Source of the DNA: an uncultured Spirochaetaceae bacterium
GTDB taxonomy: Bacteria; Spirochaetota; Spirochaetia; Sphaerochaetales; Sphaerochaetaceae
DNA length: 59,269 nt
Assembly (NCBI GenBank): GCA_944389065.1
Contig: CALXKZ010000036.1
Location: 1-59,269 of the forward strand
Reading direction: 5' to 3'
The translations under genes and the position numbers were made by a program. The notes beneath the pieces are model-generated. The model searched no databases. It was not told the origin of the DNA and worked only from the letters and a program-made list of their open reading frames with translations. This document shows, one piece after another, positions 1 through 8,017 of this stretch; within the stretch, counting starts at the first letter, position 1; each line of letters starts with the position of its first letter.

Positions 1-66
1 ATGCAGGTCCAGCTGGTCGAGTATCTGGTCGATGGCATCCTTTTCCTTTGTGCTTTTCTTGGTCAT
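1..66 (-). CDS. IS256-family transposase, N-terminal fragment (cut by window edge)
   Basis: On the minus strand an ATG at 66-64 opens a frame that runs off the left edge. The 22 visible residues begin MTKKSTKEKDAIDQIL, which resembles the extreme N-terminus of IS256/Mutator-type (DDE) transposases. A good Shine-Dalgarno AAGGAGATA lies just upstream, around 80-88. The catalytic domain is outside the window, so activity cannot be judged. The family call rests on a short N-terminus plus the IS-end-like sequence next to it. Confidence 0.55.
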   Translation of the reverse strand, partial: MTKKSTKEKDAIDQILDQLDLH

Positions 67-126
67 CTGCTGTATCTCCTTCCTTACAGTAGCATTTCCC
101 ATTTACACAAACTATCTTACAGGCCC
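1..126 (-). mobile_element. Left end of an IS256-like element (partial)
   Basis: Between the transposase start (66) and the coding remnant that resumes near 129, the minus strand reads GGCCTGTAAGATAGTTTGTG followed by TAAATGGG. This resembles the terminal sequence of many IS256-family elements, which often carry a TTTGTGTAAATG core. The element appears to have inserted into the PLD-like gene to its right and cut off its 5' part. The outer boundary (about 122-128) is approximate because the other end is not visible. Confidence 0.45.
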
Positions 127-128
127 GG

Positions 129-1192
129 CTAAACATAGGAACCAATCCATTCGCGCTTTCCAAGATCATTGATGATGACAGAATCAAGATAAGATATTTC
201 TCTTCAACAGAATTCCATCCAAAGCTTTACATCATAAAGCACTCTTGTGCTTATGTAGGGTCTTCAAACTTAACAAATAACGCGCTTACTCAAAACAATG
301 AGATAAATGTAAAGCTGGATTTCGAACAGGATGCAGAAACATATGAGGAACTTGCTAAACTTTTCGAACAATTCTGGGCAGAATCCACTCCGCTTGACAG
401 CAGGACTCTTAATGAGTTCCATTCTAGATGTTCAAATATCACGCATCACACATCATTGGCCAGGATGGTACGACAAGGTTGGAAACACCAAATTCGACAA
501 CACTACGAATCTGAACAAGAAGGACAATAAGATTGAATTCATTAATTCATTCAAACGGAACTATCACAACTACATAGCAGCATTCCGCAAGCTTGAATCG
601 TTCTATATGAAATTCCCTGGGAGAAAGTTCCCAGACATACCGCTCAGGATAGAGACTGACCGTTTCCTTTGATGGATTCGAGAAGAAAAATGTCAATGAG
701 ACAGCTGGACGAATCCTAATATTTATCCTGATGATAAGATTATCCCAACGGTGCTTGAATGCAAGGATAAATTCCTTGCTCCAGGCAAACACGATAAATA
801 CCTGAAATCAATTGCACACAACTATGCGATTGCAAAAAAGGCTTTTGCAACAAGAAATACAATCATGGCAATGAATGAAGATGAGATGTTCAATGCTTTG
901 AACAGCGTTAATTCTTTTCATGATTTCTTCCGTTTTCACCAGGGTGGTATCGAAGGCGCAAGACGAGACTTCTCTGCCACGAACTCTCCGGATTCCGTGA
1001 AAAAAAACACTTTGCCATCTGCTATTCAATAAAGGAGATTACGAGGAAAGGATATACGATTGCATATACATAAATGGTTACAAGCTTGGCTGTTTCGGCG
1101 AAAGCTACATCAAGGAAATCTATGGCTACAACAATCCGGATGATATCCCAATCTGCAATGGACGGACCTTGAAATCCATAGAATGGCTTTAA
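129..1192 (+). pseudogene. Decayed PLD-like (HKD) nuclease-domain protein
   Basis: Reading frame 1 from about 129 encodes a phospholipase D-type active-site segment: FHPKLYII followed by YVGSSNLTNNAL and NEINV, the HxK...GSxNLT...E signature. The frame breaks several times. It shifts near 420-500 into a segment containing KIEFINSFKRNYHNY, again near 670-750 into a segment around KFLAPGKHDKYLKSIAHNY, and again near 1000 into a segment ending NGRTLKSIEWL with a stop at 1190-1192. The 5' part is missing, apparently removed by the IS256-like insertion. Such PLD-domain proteins often sit with helicases or restriction systems, but no partner is visible. At least three frameshifts and the lost N-terminus make a functional product unlikely. 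Confidence 0.7.
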
Positions 1193-1248
1193 TTGGGAAA
1201 ATTCTAAATCAAATAAACATATATGAATCCCCGGCCTCACCACGAGGA

Positions 1249-1268
1249 ATGAGACTTGGACCTGGGTT
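1249..1268 (+). repeat. IS110 left inverted repeat
   Basis: Reads ATGAGACTTGGACCTGGGTT. The reverse complement of 2801-2820 reads ATGAGACTTTGTCCTGAGTT, giving 17/20 identity with the first nine bases identical. The -35 box of the element's internal promoter overlaps this repeat. Confidence 0.75.
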
Positions 1269-1283
1269 GGCATGGCTTATAAT
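1256..1283 (+). promoter_or_regulatory. Promoter for bridge-RNA region and transposase
   Basis: TTGGAC (1256-1261), a 16-base spacer and TATAAT (1278-1283) form a strong sigma-70-type promoter inside the element's left end. Transcription would begin near 1290, about 165 bases before the transposase ATG, so the transcript has a long structured leader. Confidence 0.65.
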
Positions 1284-1289
1284 TGGAAT

Positions 1290-1456
1290 GCGGCACAAGG
1301 TCGTGCGCTTTTTGGAACGGATAAGAGTCCGGAAATAAAACTGACACTGGCCTTCCTTCCGGACCACGCATTGTCACAATCCTTCGGGAAAGAGGACGCA
1401 TAAAAAATTGAGCAAGCAAAGGGAGGTCTGCCGTAAATTCTATCAAGGAGGCCAGG
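1290..1456 (+). ncRNA. Candidate IS110 bridge RNA
   Basis: IS110-family recombinases use a structured RNA transcribed from the element's noncoding end (bridge or seek RNA) with loops that pair to donor and target DNA. This interval follows a strong promoter and carries a short 5' hairpin around 1292-1311, then a perfect 8-bp stem (1327-1334 with 1357-1364) enclosing a 22-base loop. A weaker hairpin lies around 1373-1396. The interval ends with the transposase Shine-Dalgarno AAGGAGG at 1445-1451. The large internal loop is where a target- or donor-binding loop would be expected. RNA boundaries and loop assignment are inference. Confidence 0.55.
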
Positions 1457-2704
1457 ATGGAAGTGATGTATTCCGTATGCTGTGGCGTGGATGTGCATAA
1501 GAAGATCCTTGTCTGCTGCCTGATGCGCGGACGCAGGAAGGAGATAAGGGAATTCGGGGCATCGACAAGGGAGCTGATAGAGCTTTCATCATGGCTCAAG
1601 GAGAACGGCTGCGAGATGGTGGCGATGGAGAGCACCGCATCGTACTGGAAGCCGCTGTACAACATCCTTGAAGCAGAGGACATTCCCGCGATGGTCGTCA
1701 ATGCGCAGCACATCAAGGCCCTGCCTGGGAGGAAGACGGACACCCTTGATGCTGAATGGATAGCGGAGCTTCTGAGGCATGGGCTTCTCAGGGCAAGCTA
1801 CATACCATCGAAGCCTCAGAGGGAACTGAGGGAGCTTCTTACATACCGCAAGAGCCTTGCAGCGGATGCCGCGAGCGAGCAGAACAGGATACAGAAGATG
1901 CTAGAGGGCGGCAATATAAAGATCTCTGGGACCATATCCTCGGTCATGAACAAGTCAGGACAGTATCTTCTTTCATGCGTCATCGATGGAGAGGCAATAA
2001 ACGCGGATGACATAAGGCGGATGATCGCAGACGGACTCATCTCATCGCGCCTCAAAGCAACACCAGAGGAGCTGGCAGATGATCTCAATGGGATTCTCAC
2101 ACCTGTCCAGCGGAAGATGATAAGCATATGCCTTGAGCACATCGTATACCTGAACAAGAGGATCGATGAGATAGATGCCATCATCGATGACAACCTCTCA
2201 TCAGACCAGCAGGAGCTTGTGGAGCTCCTCATGGAGATTCCGGGAGTCGGAGAAAGCTCTGCGAAGACGATCCTCTCTGTCATCGGCACCGACATGTCCA
2301 GATTCCCGACGGCAGCCCATCTTGCATCATGGGCTGGTGTATGTCCTGGCAACAACGAGAGCGCAGGGAAGAGGAAGAGCGGAAAGACGCGCAAGGGCAA
2401 CACCCTGCTCAGGACAACGCTTGTCATCTGCGCGCAGGGAGCATCGAGGGCAAAGGGCTCATTCTTCGCGGCCCAGTATTCACGGCTGATGATAAGAAGA
2501 GGCAAGAACAGGGCAAAGATGGCAGTAGCACACTCACTGCTGATCGCCATCTATTACATCATAAGAGACCGTGTTCCTTTCCATGACCTCGGAGAGGATT
2601 ACTATAACAGATTCAATACTGAGAATAAGATAAAGATGTACATCAAGAAACTGGAAGATCTTGGTGTGTCCGTCAATGTAGAAGCAGCGCCTGCTCTCGC
2701 ATAA
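1457..2704 (+). CDS. IS110-family transposase (DEDD recombinase)
   Basis: The 415-residue protein moves its own element by RNA-guided recombination. The N-terminal RuvC-like DEDD domain shows D12 in GVDVHKK, E58 in AMEST, and D95/D98 in GRKTDTLDAEW. The C-terminal Tnp_20 domain has the helix-hairpin segment LMEIPGVGESSAKTI and the region around S302 in PGNNESAGK followed by TRKGNTLLR, where the family's catalytic serine lies. Length matches the family and all key residues are present, so it appears intact. The start at 1457 has AAGGAGG five bases upstream. The leader is the proposed bridge RNA. The disrupted neighbours (PLD remnant, lipoprotein 5' end) fit a mobile element sitting in accessory DNA. 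Confidence 0.93.
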   Translation: MEVMYSVCCGVDVHKKILVCCLMRGRRKEIREFGASTRELIELSSWLKENGCEMVAMESTASYWKPLYNILEAEDIPAMVVNAQHIKALPGRKTDTLDAEWIAELLRHGLLRASYIPSKPQRELRELLTYRKSLAADAASEQNRIQKMLEGGNIKISGTISSVMNKSGQYLLSCVIDGEAINADDIRRMIADGLISSRLKATPEELADDLNGILTPVQRKMISICLEHIVYLNKRIDEIDAIIDDNLSSDQQELVELLMEIPGVGESSAKTILSVIGTDMSRFPTAAHLASWAGVCPGNNESAGKRKSGKTRKGNTLLRTTLVICAQGASRAKGSFFAAQYSRLMIRRGKNRAKMAVAHSLLIAIYYIIRDRVPFHDLGEDYYNRFNTENKIKMYIKKLEDLGVSVNVEAAPALA

Positions 2705-2784
2705 GAAAAGAAAACAGCAGACCATTTCCGCGAATGCATCTGCTGCCAGAATGTTACGAGCGACCTTCGTGCCGCTTTATATTC

Positions 2785-3285
2785 ATGTCCCAAGCCTTAA
2801 AACTCAGGACAAAGTCTCATAAAAAAAGGATTGAAAGCATTATCTATCATCTTGCTGTCTTTTTAATAGCATCATTTACCAGCTGCAGCAATGAAACGTC
2901 TCCTGCATCAAATGAAGAGGAAAACGGAGGAAGATGGGCTGTTTATTATACGCTTATGCAGGCAGTCCAGAATATTATCCACCCACCTGTCGGTGATGTA
3001 TATCTGGATGAGACATTGACAGAGAAAGCAGATGCTGAGCCAGGTGAGAGTGCGTATCTTTTCAATGGTACGAAGTGCACTGTCAATGGAATTTCCATAG
3101 TTCTCTATGGCTCCTATTCTGCAATTGAGATGGAAGATGGCAGTTTTTCGGAAACCGTTGAGCTTACAGAAGGCACCACCTACGATAACGATCCTCGCAC
3201 AGCATCCTGGACTGTTATCGTAGATCCAGATGGAAAAGTAATGGATTACAAAGAAGGCCTGCTGGATGGCGAACCCATCGAATAA
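2785..3285 (+). CDS. Small putative lipoprotein, 5' end rewritten by IS110 insertion
   Basis: The native part begins after 2820 with a positively charged stretch KKRIESIIYHLAVFLIA, a hydrophobic segment, and the lipobox SFTSC, so the mature protein would be lipid-anchored with Cys at about residue 34 of the reading frame starting at 2785. The remainder is acidic and soluble, about 130 residues, with no domain I recognise. The bases before 2820 belong to the IS110 right end, so residues such as MSQALKLRTKS are element-derived and the true start codon was probably lost. No Shine-Dalgarno supports 2785, and a longer frame opens at 2734. Expression would depend on read-through from the IS element or a hybrid start. 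Confidence 0.5.
   Translation: MSQALKLRTKSHKKRIESIIYHLAVFLIASFTSCSNETSPASNEEENGGRWAVYYTLMQAVQNIIHPPVGDVYLDETLTEKADAEPGESAYLFNGTKCTVNGISIVLYGSYSAIEMEDGSFSETVELTEGTTYDNDPRTASWTVIVDPDGKVMDYKEGLLDGEPIE
2801..2820 (-). repeat. IS110 right inverted repeat
   Basis: Inverted partner of 1249-1268. Immediately to its right begins an A7GG run and the coding sequence of the small lipoprotein, so the element abuts the 5' end of that gene. Confidence 0.75.
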
Positions 3286-3312
3286 TTTGTTTCATCAACT
3301 AATGACAAAACA

Positions 3313-3338
3313 ATGCCTGGACAACAAGGTCCAGGCAT
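3313..3338 (-). terminator. Terminator of the 3342-5748 importer operon
   Basis: A perfect 10-bp stem (3313-3322 with 3329-3338) with a 6-base loop is followed on the minus strand by TGTTTTG. It lies directly after the ATPase stop and could also stop plus-strand transcripts from the lipoprotein gene. Confidence 0.75.
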
Positions 3339-3341
3339 ATT

Positions 3342-4085
3342 TCATTTCGATCCTTCTGTGAATCTTGAGAGAAATTCCTTTGTCCTTGGGCTCTTCGGAT
3401 TGTAGAAGACATCCTTTGGTGATCCCTCCTCCTCAATCTTCCCGTCTGCCATGTATACAACCCTAGTAGAGATATCCCTGGCGAATGCCATCTCATGCGT
3501 CACGACCAGCATTGTCATACCACTCTGGGCAAGATCCTTCATTACATCCAGGACTTCCCCGACCATCTCAGGATCAAGAGCTGAGGTAGGTTCGTCAAAT
3601 AGGAGTATCTCAGGATCCATCGCAAGAGCTCTGGCAATGGCGACCCTCTGCTTCTGGCCACCTGAAAGCTGCCTCGGCTTAGCCATGATGTACTGCTCCA
3701 TGCCAACCTTTGATAGATACTCAATGGCTTTTGCCCTCGCTTCCCCCTTGGATCTCCTGAGCACCTTTATCTGACCGATCATGCAATTGTCCAGCACATT
3801 CATATTGCTGAAGAGATTGAATGACTGGAAAACCATACCGACCTTCGTTCTGTACTGATCTTCATCAATCTCCCCTCCAAGGACATTCTGTCCATGGAAG
3901 TATATTGATCCGGCAGTAGCTTCCTCAAGCAGATTGATGCATCTCAGAAGAGTGGATTTGCCAGATCCTGAGGATCCGATGATACTGATCACATCACCAG
4001 TATCCACAGAGAAATCTATATCCTTCAGGACCTCGTTTGTTCCGAATGTCTTGACAAGATGTTCGACTTTCAGGATTCCATCCAT
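3342..4085 (-). CDS. Polar amino-acid ABC importer, ATP-binding protein (GlnQ/HisP type)
   Basis: The 247-residue ATPase powers amino-acid uptake with the membrane protein at 4085-4885 and the binding protein at 4897-5748. Walker A is GSSGSGKST, the signature motif LSGGQKQR, Walker [15 protein letters not shown], and the switch histidine lies in VVTHEMAFA, all intact. Length and the [11 protein letters not shown] segment are typical of the GlnQ/HisP/ArtP group. It is the last gene of the operon, its ATG overlapping the permease stop (TGATG), with CAGGAGG nine bases upstream. The amino-acid specificity cannot be read from the ATPase. Confidence 0.92.
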   Translation of the reverse strand: MDGILKVEHLVKTFGTNEVLKDIDFSVDTGDVISIIGSSGSGKSTLLRCINLLEEATAGSIYFHGQNVLGGEIDEDQYRTKVGMVFQSFNLFSNMNVLDNCMIGQIKVLRRSKGEARAKAIEYLSKVGMEQYIMAKPRQLSGGQKQRVAIARALAMDPEILLFDEPTSALDPEMVGEVLDVMKDLAQSGMTMLVVTHEMAFARDISTRVVYMADGKIEEEGSPKDVFYNPKSPRTKEFLSRFTEGSK

Positions 4086-4885
4086 CAGTATGTACCTCCT
4101 GTCTTTTTGTTATAACGTGTCAGTCCGCTTGTGAATGCAAGGGTATCGTTTGTAGCAAGATCGAATGATGCAGGCCCGTCCATCTTGTTCTCAACAGCTC
4201 TGAGGATGCGAGAGCATGCGAAAGTAAGCACGAAATATATAATCATTGTTACTGTCGCAGCTTCGAAATACGTATATAGCGCTCCAGATATGCTCTTGAA
4301 TGTGAAGAAGAGCTCAACTGTTCCGATGATTGACAGTACGCAGGTATCCTTGATGTTTATGATAAGGTTATTGCCGATCTGGGGCATTATATTCCTCAAT
4401 GCCTGAGGCAGTATGACATAAAGCATCGTCTGGAAGTGCGACATACCGATAGCTCTTGCCCCCTCTCTCTGACCAGGATCAACAGAAAGGATTCCGCCTC
4501 TTACAGTCTCTGCCATATATGCGCCGGTATTAACAGATACGATGATTATTGCAGCGCTCCACATACCGAGATTGATTCCGAAAAGCTGGCTTGCTCCATA
4601 ATATATGAAAGCTGCCTGAAGCATCATAGGAGTTCCTCTGAAGACCTCGACATAGGCCGTAAGTACAAGCTTCACAGCCTTCAGGAGGGCTCGCTTCACA
4701 GCGCCATCCTTCTTATGGGGCTCTGTTGTCTGGACCAGTCCTACCGCAAAACCGATGACACAGCCAAGAAGCGTGCAGATCAATGCGATAGCCATCGTAG
4801 TAGCGGCCCCTTTTGCAAGGGACCCGCCATAACGCTCGAGGATATAGAGCATCCTCTGTATGAAATTCATTTCAGCGATTGTCAT
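4085..4885 (-). CDS. Polar amino-acid ABC importer, permease
   Basis: Inner-membrane permease of the HisM/GlnP family. It has a hydrophobic first segment around [18 protein letters not shown], a family-typical [11 protein letters not shown] loop, and the EAA motif [21 protein letters not shown] that docks the ATPase. I place the start at 4885 (MTIAEMNF), since GGAG lies five bases upstream; the frame stays open to a GTG at 4900 that would overlap the upstream stop. It is translationally coupled to the binding protein upstream and the ATPase downstream. A charged insert after the second membrane segment ([12 protein letters not shown]) is slightly longer than usual. Confidence 0.9.
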   Translation of the reverse strand: MTIAEMNFIQRMLYILERYGGSLAKGAATTMAIALICTLLGCVIGFAVGLVQTTEPHKKDGAVKRALLKAVKLVLTAYVEVFRGTPMMLQAAFIYYGASQLFGINLGMWSAAIIIVSVNTGAYMAETVRGGILSVDPGQREGARAIGMSHFQTMLYVILPQALRNIMPQIGNNLIINIKDTCVLSIIGTVELFFTFKSISGALYTYFEAATVTMIIYFVLTFACSRILRAVENKMDGPASFDLATNDTLAFTSGLTRYNKKTGGTY

Positions 4886-4896
4886 CTCTTCTCCGA

Positions 4897-5748
4897 TCAC
4901 TGGGCAAGAGGCTGAACAGAAATCGCTTCATCCATCATTCTGTTGAAGTCCTCAACTGTCAGGGTTGCAAGGACACCATTGATAGCATCAAGAAGCTCTG
5001 TATTGCCCTTTCTTACTGAGATACCGATATTGATCTCCTCCTGGCTGACCTGGAAATCATCATCAGAGCCGGAGAAATCAAGAAGCCTCATCTGCGGATA
5101 AGCGATAAGAGCAGCCTGGCCAGTAGGCATATCCGTGCAGACAAGATCGACTCTGCCGCTGGCAAGGGCCACAAGCATTGCAGGAGCACTCTCCTGGGCA
5201 GGAAGTATATTCGCATCAGGAATCTGGGGCAGACAGACATCATACCATACAGTTCCAAGCTGGCTTGTGCATGTAGCACCTGCAAGATCACTTACCCCCT
5301 GAGCATTCTCATACTCGCTTCCTTCATTTACAAGACAGATGATGGAAGCATAGTAGTAAGGCGTTGTGAAATCGACCATCTGAAGCCTTTCAGAAGTGAT
5401 TGACTGGCCAGCGATCACACAGTCGACTGTACCTGAAAGGACTGCAGGAACAAGCGAATCCCAGTCAAGCTTGACAATCTGGAGATCATAGCCAAGACGC
5501 TCTGCAATGAGCTTAGCCATCATGACATCATAGCCATATGCATAATCATTGGAATCAGCAATGGGAACAGCCCCATTTGCGTCTGTAGGCTGCGTCCAGT
5601 TGTATGGTGCATAACCGCATTCCATAGCCACGCGCAGGACAGGATTTCCCGAAGCAGATGCAGCTTCTTCCTTGCTTCCACCCGCGAGAAGCATTGCGGA
5701 TACAGAAAGTATCATAAGAACTGTAAAAGCAAATCTTCTGAGTCTCAT
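4897..5748 (-). CDS. Polar amino-acid ABC importer, periplasmic binding protein
   Basis: Family 3 solute-binding protein (SBP_bac_3). The signal peptide covers about residues 1-24 and ends in LLAGGSKEE. Instead of a lipobox cysteine there is a GG pair, so release by signal peptidase I is more likely than lipidation. Typical motifs include ECGYAPYNWT near the mature N-terminus, GYDVMMAKLIAERLG, VIAGQSITSERLQMVDFTTPYY and ISVRKGNTELLDAINGVL. The start at 5748 (MRLRR) is preceded by AGAGGGGTGA; the frame is open further to 5829 but lacks a ribosome-binding site there. First gene of the three-gene importer operon. Confidence 0.9.
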   Translation of the reverse strand: MRLRRFAFTVLMILSVSAMLLAGGSKEEAASASGNPVLRVAMECGYAPYNWTQPTDANGAVPIADSNDYAYGYDVMMAKLIAERLGYDLQIVKLDWDSLVPAVLSGTVDCVIAGQSITSERLQMVDFTTPYYYASIICLVNEGSEYENAQGVSDLAGATCTSQLGTVWYDVCLPQIPDANILPAQESAPAMLVALASGRVDLVCTDMPTGQAALIAYPQMRLLDFSGSDDDFQVSQEEINIGISVRKGNTELLDAINGVLATLTVEDFNRMMDEAISVQPLAQ

Positions 5749-5838
5749 ATAATCACCCCTCTGGATATCAGTGATGATTGGATGATAATCAGTGGTTAGA
5801 ATAAGGTCAATATGTTTTAATAAAAACATTATGTTATT

Positions 5839-5844
5839 ATTATA
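5839..5844 (-). promoter_or_regulatory. Probable -10 box of the 5748-3342 importer operon
   Basis: TATAAT on the minus strand within a very A+T-rich stretch (about 5810-5850), about 90 bases before the start. A 7-bp inverted repeat ATGTTTT-AATA-AAAACAT lies just downstream (around 5813-5830) and could be an operator. No convincing -35 box was found. Confidence 0.4.
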
Positions 5845-5900
5845 ACAAAACTAATACTTAGCCCTATCTTTGAGGTCACCAATGCACTATATTATCTTTT

Positions 5901-6452
5901 ATGATGATTGCGGAAAGAACAGTGCATCCCATTCCTCCTGAATATGATGATCAGTCAAAAGTGCTCATTCTTGGATCATTCCCATCTGTCCGATCGAGGG
6001 CTGAAGGATTTTTCTATGCTCATCAAGGAAACAGATTCTGGAAGATAATGGAAGCTCTGTACTCAGTCCCGCTTCCGGATATACCGACAAGAAAGACCTT
6101 CCTGCATGAGAATCATATAGCCCTGTGGGATACTGTAGCATCCTGCATTATAAGGGCATCGGATGATTCCTCTATCACAGAGGTCATCCCCAATGATCTT
6201 TCTCCTATACTCAGCAAAGCCGGAATCCGATCGATCTTCACAAACGGACGGAAGTCATACGACCTGTACATGAAGCTGACTTATCCCAAGACAGGGATAC
6301 CCCCCGTGCTTCTGCCCTCTACTTCCCCTGCAAACGCAGCATGGAAACTTGATGCGCTTCTCGGAAAATGGAAAGTGATAAAGGAATGTGCGGATTCTGT
6401 CCAGGCCCTCCCCTCAGGACATAATTGCGATATCACTATATCCAGCCATTGA
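5901..6452 (+). CDS. DNA-deoxyinosine glycosylase (UDG superfamily)
   Basis: Base-excision repair enzyme that would remove hypoxanthine (deaminated adenine) from DNA. The family signature is clear: VLILGSFPSVRSR near residue 22, GFFYAHQGNRFW around 36, and LLPSTSPANA around 135, matching the two catalytic-loop motifs of the hypoxanthine-DNA glycosylase branch of the uracil-DNA glycosylase fold. The length of 183 residues is normal. Two adjacent ATGs (5901, 5904) are possible starts. There is no Shine-Dalgarno; a TATTAT at 5890-5895 ends five bases before the first ATG, so the mRNA may be nearly leaderless. It stands alone, with a divergent importer operon upstream. Confidence 0.85.
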   Translation: MMIAERTVHPIPPEYDDQSKVLILGSFPSVRSRAEGFFYAHQGNRFWKIMEALYSVPLPDIPTRKTFLHENHIALWDTVASCIIRASDDSSITEVIPNDLSPILSKAGIRSIFTNGRKSYDLYMKLTYPKTGIPPVLLPSTSPANAAWKLDALLGKWKVIKECADSVQALPSGHNCDITISSH

Positions 6453-6560
6453 CGACAGCCTCTTCGTTTGTTTATAGTTGAAGATAATTCGATATAGCGC
6501 AGAAGCGCAAAGGAACAGATAAATTGGACGAAGGCCCTGGCAGTAGTAGGACAATAGTGA

Positions 6561-6580
6561 AGGATCAGGATCCTGATCCT
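6561..6580. repeat. Perfect 20-bp palindrome
   Basis: AGGATCAGGATCCTGATCCT is a perfect palindrome in the 209-base gap between the glycosylase gene and the CNNM-type gene. It has no loop and no T-tract, so it is more like a protein-binding site than a terminator. It lies about 80 bases before the next start codon. Confidence 0.7.
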
Positions 6581-6661
6581 CTGCATTTATGCTTTAGGTG
6601 CCGCATTCTCCGCCTCTGATAATCCAATCATCAAGAGGAAACAGATTCAAAGGAGAGAAAT

Positions 6662-8017
6662 GTGACACTTTTACAGCAGATTTTATTACAGGTAGTACTT
6701 ATACTTTTAAATGCATTCTTCGCGGCCACAGAGATCGCCGTGATATCTTTGAACAGGAACAAGCTGGAGAAAATGGCTGAGGATGGCGACAAGAAGGCCC
6801 CGAAGCTTCTCAAGCTCACGGAGAATCAGTCCGCATTCCTGTCGACAATCCAGATCGGAATAACACTTGCAGGATTTCTTGGCTCTGCTTTTGCTGCAGA
6901 TAATATCGCAGGATACTTCATACCGATATTCAGGAGCTGGGGAATCACTCTCCCGGAAAGCGTTTTAAGAACGATAGCAGTTGTGCTCACAACGCTTATC
7001 ATCTCATTCTTCACGCTTATCTTCGGAGAGCTCGTGCCGAAGCGCATTGCTCAGCATATCCCATATGGCTATGCGAAGTTCGCTTCCCCTGTGATACTGA
7101 TCCTTGCAAAGATAATGAGACCCGTCATCTGGCTTCTCTCATCATCGACAGAGCTTGTCCTGAAGATAATCAGGATGAATGACAATGGTGAGAACGATGA
7201 AGTCACAGAGGATGATATCCGTCTTATGGTAGATGCAGGAGGAAAGTCCGGATCAATCGAGGAGGATGAGAAGGAATGGATACAGAATGTATTCGAGTTC
7301 AATGATATCTCCGTTACCGATGTCATGACACGCGAACCCGATGTCGTATCGTTCCAGGTTGATACCCCCGAGTATGAAATCCTCGACACCATCAAGGATT
7401 CAGGCCTTTCCCGTTTCCCTGTATATGGTGAGGATATAAACGATATACTCGGAATCCTCAATGCAAGGGATTTCCTGATCAACAGGAATGAGAGCGAGCA
7501 TAAGAAGGTCAGGGATCTGCTTAGACCGGCATATATGGTTCCTGAATCAATACATGCAGACAAGCTGTTTGCCAATATGCAGGCAAAGAAGACCCATATC
7601 GCTATCGTTGTCGATGAGTATGGGCAGACAGTAGGAATAATCACCCTCGAAGATCTTCTGGAGGAGATCGTAGGGAACATCTACGACGAGTTCGATCCCC
7701 AGGAAGAGGCAGAGATACAGAAGATCGATGACAATACATGGAAGGTTTCAGGAACCCTGTCTCTCAGTGATTTCTCAGACGAGACTGGAATCGCAGTCGA
7801 GGAAGATGAAGCCTATGATACTATCGGAGGAATGGTTCTCTCTACACTGGAACAGATTCCTGAGGACGGAACTGAGCTGAACGTAAGGATAAATGGCCTT
7901 GATATCCACGTCACGAAGATCGAGGATAGAAGGATTGAAGAGGCGATCGTCAGAAGGATATCCAAAGAGGAACAGGAAGAGGAAAACAAGGAAAAAGACA
8001 GAGAGAGTGAGGAGTAA
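6662..8017 (+). CDS. CNNM/CorC-type membrane protein with CBS and CorC_HlyC domains
   Basis: The 451-residue integral membrane protein belongs to the HlyC/CorC (CNNM) family, linked to divalent-cation, mainly magnesium, transport or homeostasis. The N-terminal DUF21 domain (about 1-180) has four hydrophobic segments and the TEIAVISLNRNKLE and GELVPKRIA motifs. A CBS pair (about 205-330) includes VTDVMTREPDVVSF and VDEYGQTVGIITLEDLLEEIVG. The CorC_HlyC domain (about 340-425) contains GTLSLSDFSDETG and DTIGGMVLS. A charged tail follows. The start codon is GTG at 6662, supported by AAAGGAG seven bases upstream. Its stop abuts that of the convergent TetR gene with no base between them. Confidence 0.9.
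   Translation: MTLLQQILLQVVLILLNAFFAATEIAVISLNRNKLEKMAEDGDKKAPKLLKLTENQSAFLSTIQIGITLAGFLGSAFAADNIAGYFIPIFRSWGITLPESVLRTIAVVLTTLIISFFTLIFGELVPKRIAQHIPYGYAKFASPVILILAKIMRPVIWLLSSSTELVLKIIRMNDNGENDEVTEDDIRLMVDAGGKSGSIEEDEKEWIQNVFEFNDISVTDVMTREPDVVSFQVDTPEYEILDTIKDSGLSRFPVYGEDINDILGILNARDFLINRNESEHKKVRDLLRPAYMVPESIHADKLFANMQAKKTHIAIVVDEYGQTVGIITLEDLLEEIVGNIYDEFDPQEEAEIQKIDDNTWKVSGTLSLSDFSDETGIAVEEDEAYDTIGGMVLSTLEQIPEDGTELNVRINGLDIHVTKIEDRRIEEAIVRRISKEEQEEENKEKDRESEE

Larger units (their letters stand above)
1249..2820 (+). mobile_element. IS110-family insertion sequence, about 1.57 kb, apparently complete
   Basis: The element contains an intact transposase (1457-2704), about 208 bases of 5' noncoding DNA and about 116 bases of 3' noncoding DNA. 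Its ends are proposed from an imperfect 20-base inverted repeat: 1249-1268 against the reverse complement of 2801-2820, 17 of 20 matching. Both junctions carry AT (1249-1250 and 2819-2820), compatible with the dinucleotide core that IS110 elements share at their two ends. Inverted repeats near the ends are typical of the IS1111 subgroup, while a long 5' noncoding region is typical of the IS110 subgroup, so subgroup placement is open. The exact ends are inference. Confidence 0.7.

Noticed and set aside
1816..2550. Long minus-strand open frame inside the IS110 transposase (244 codons)
   Set aside because: It lies fully antisense to a clear transposase, has low-complexity composition with no motif, and reflects codon bias of the sense gene.
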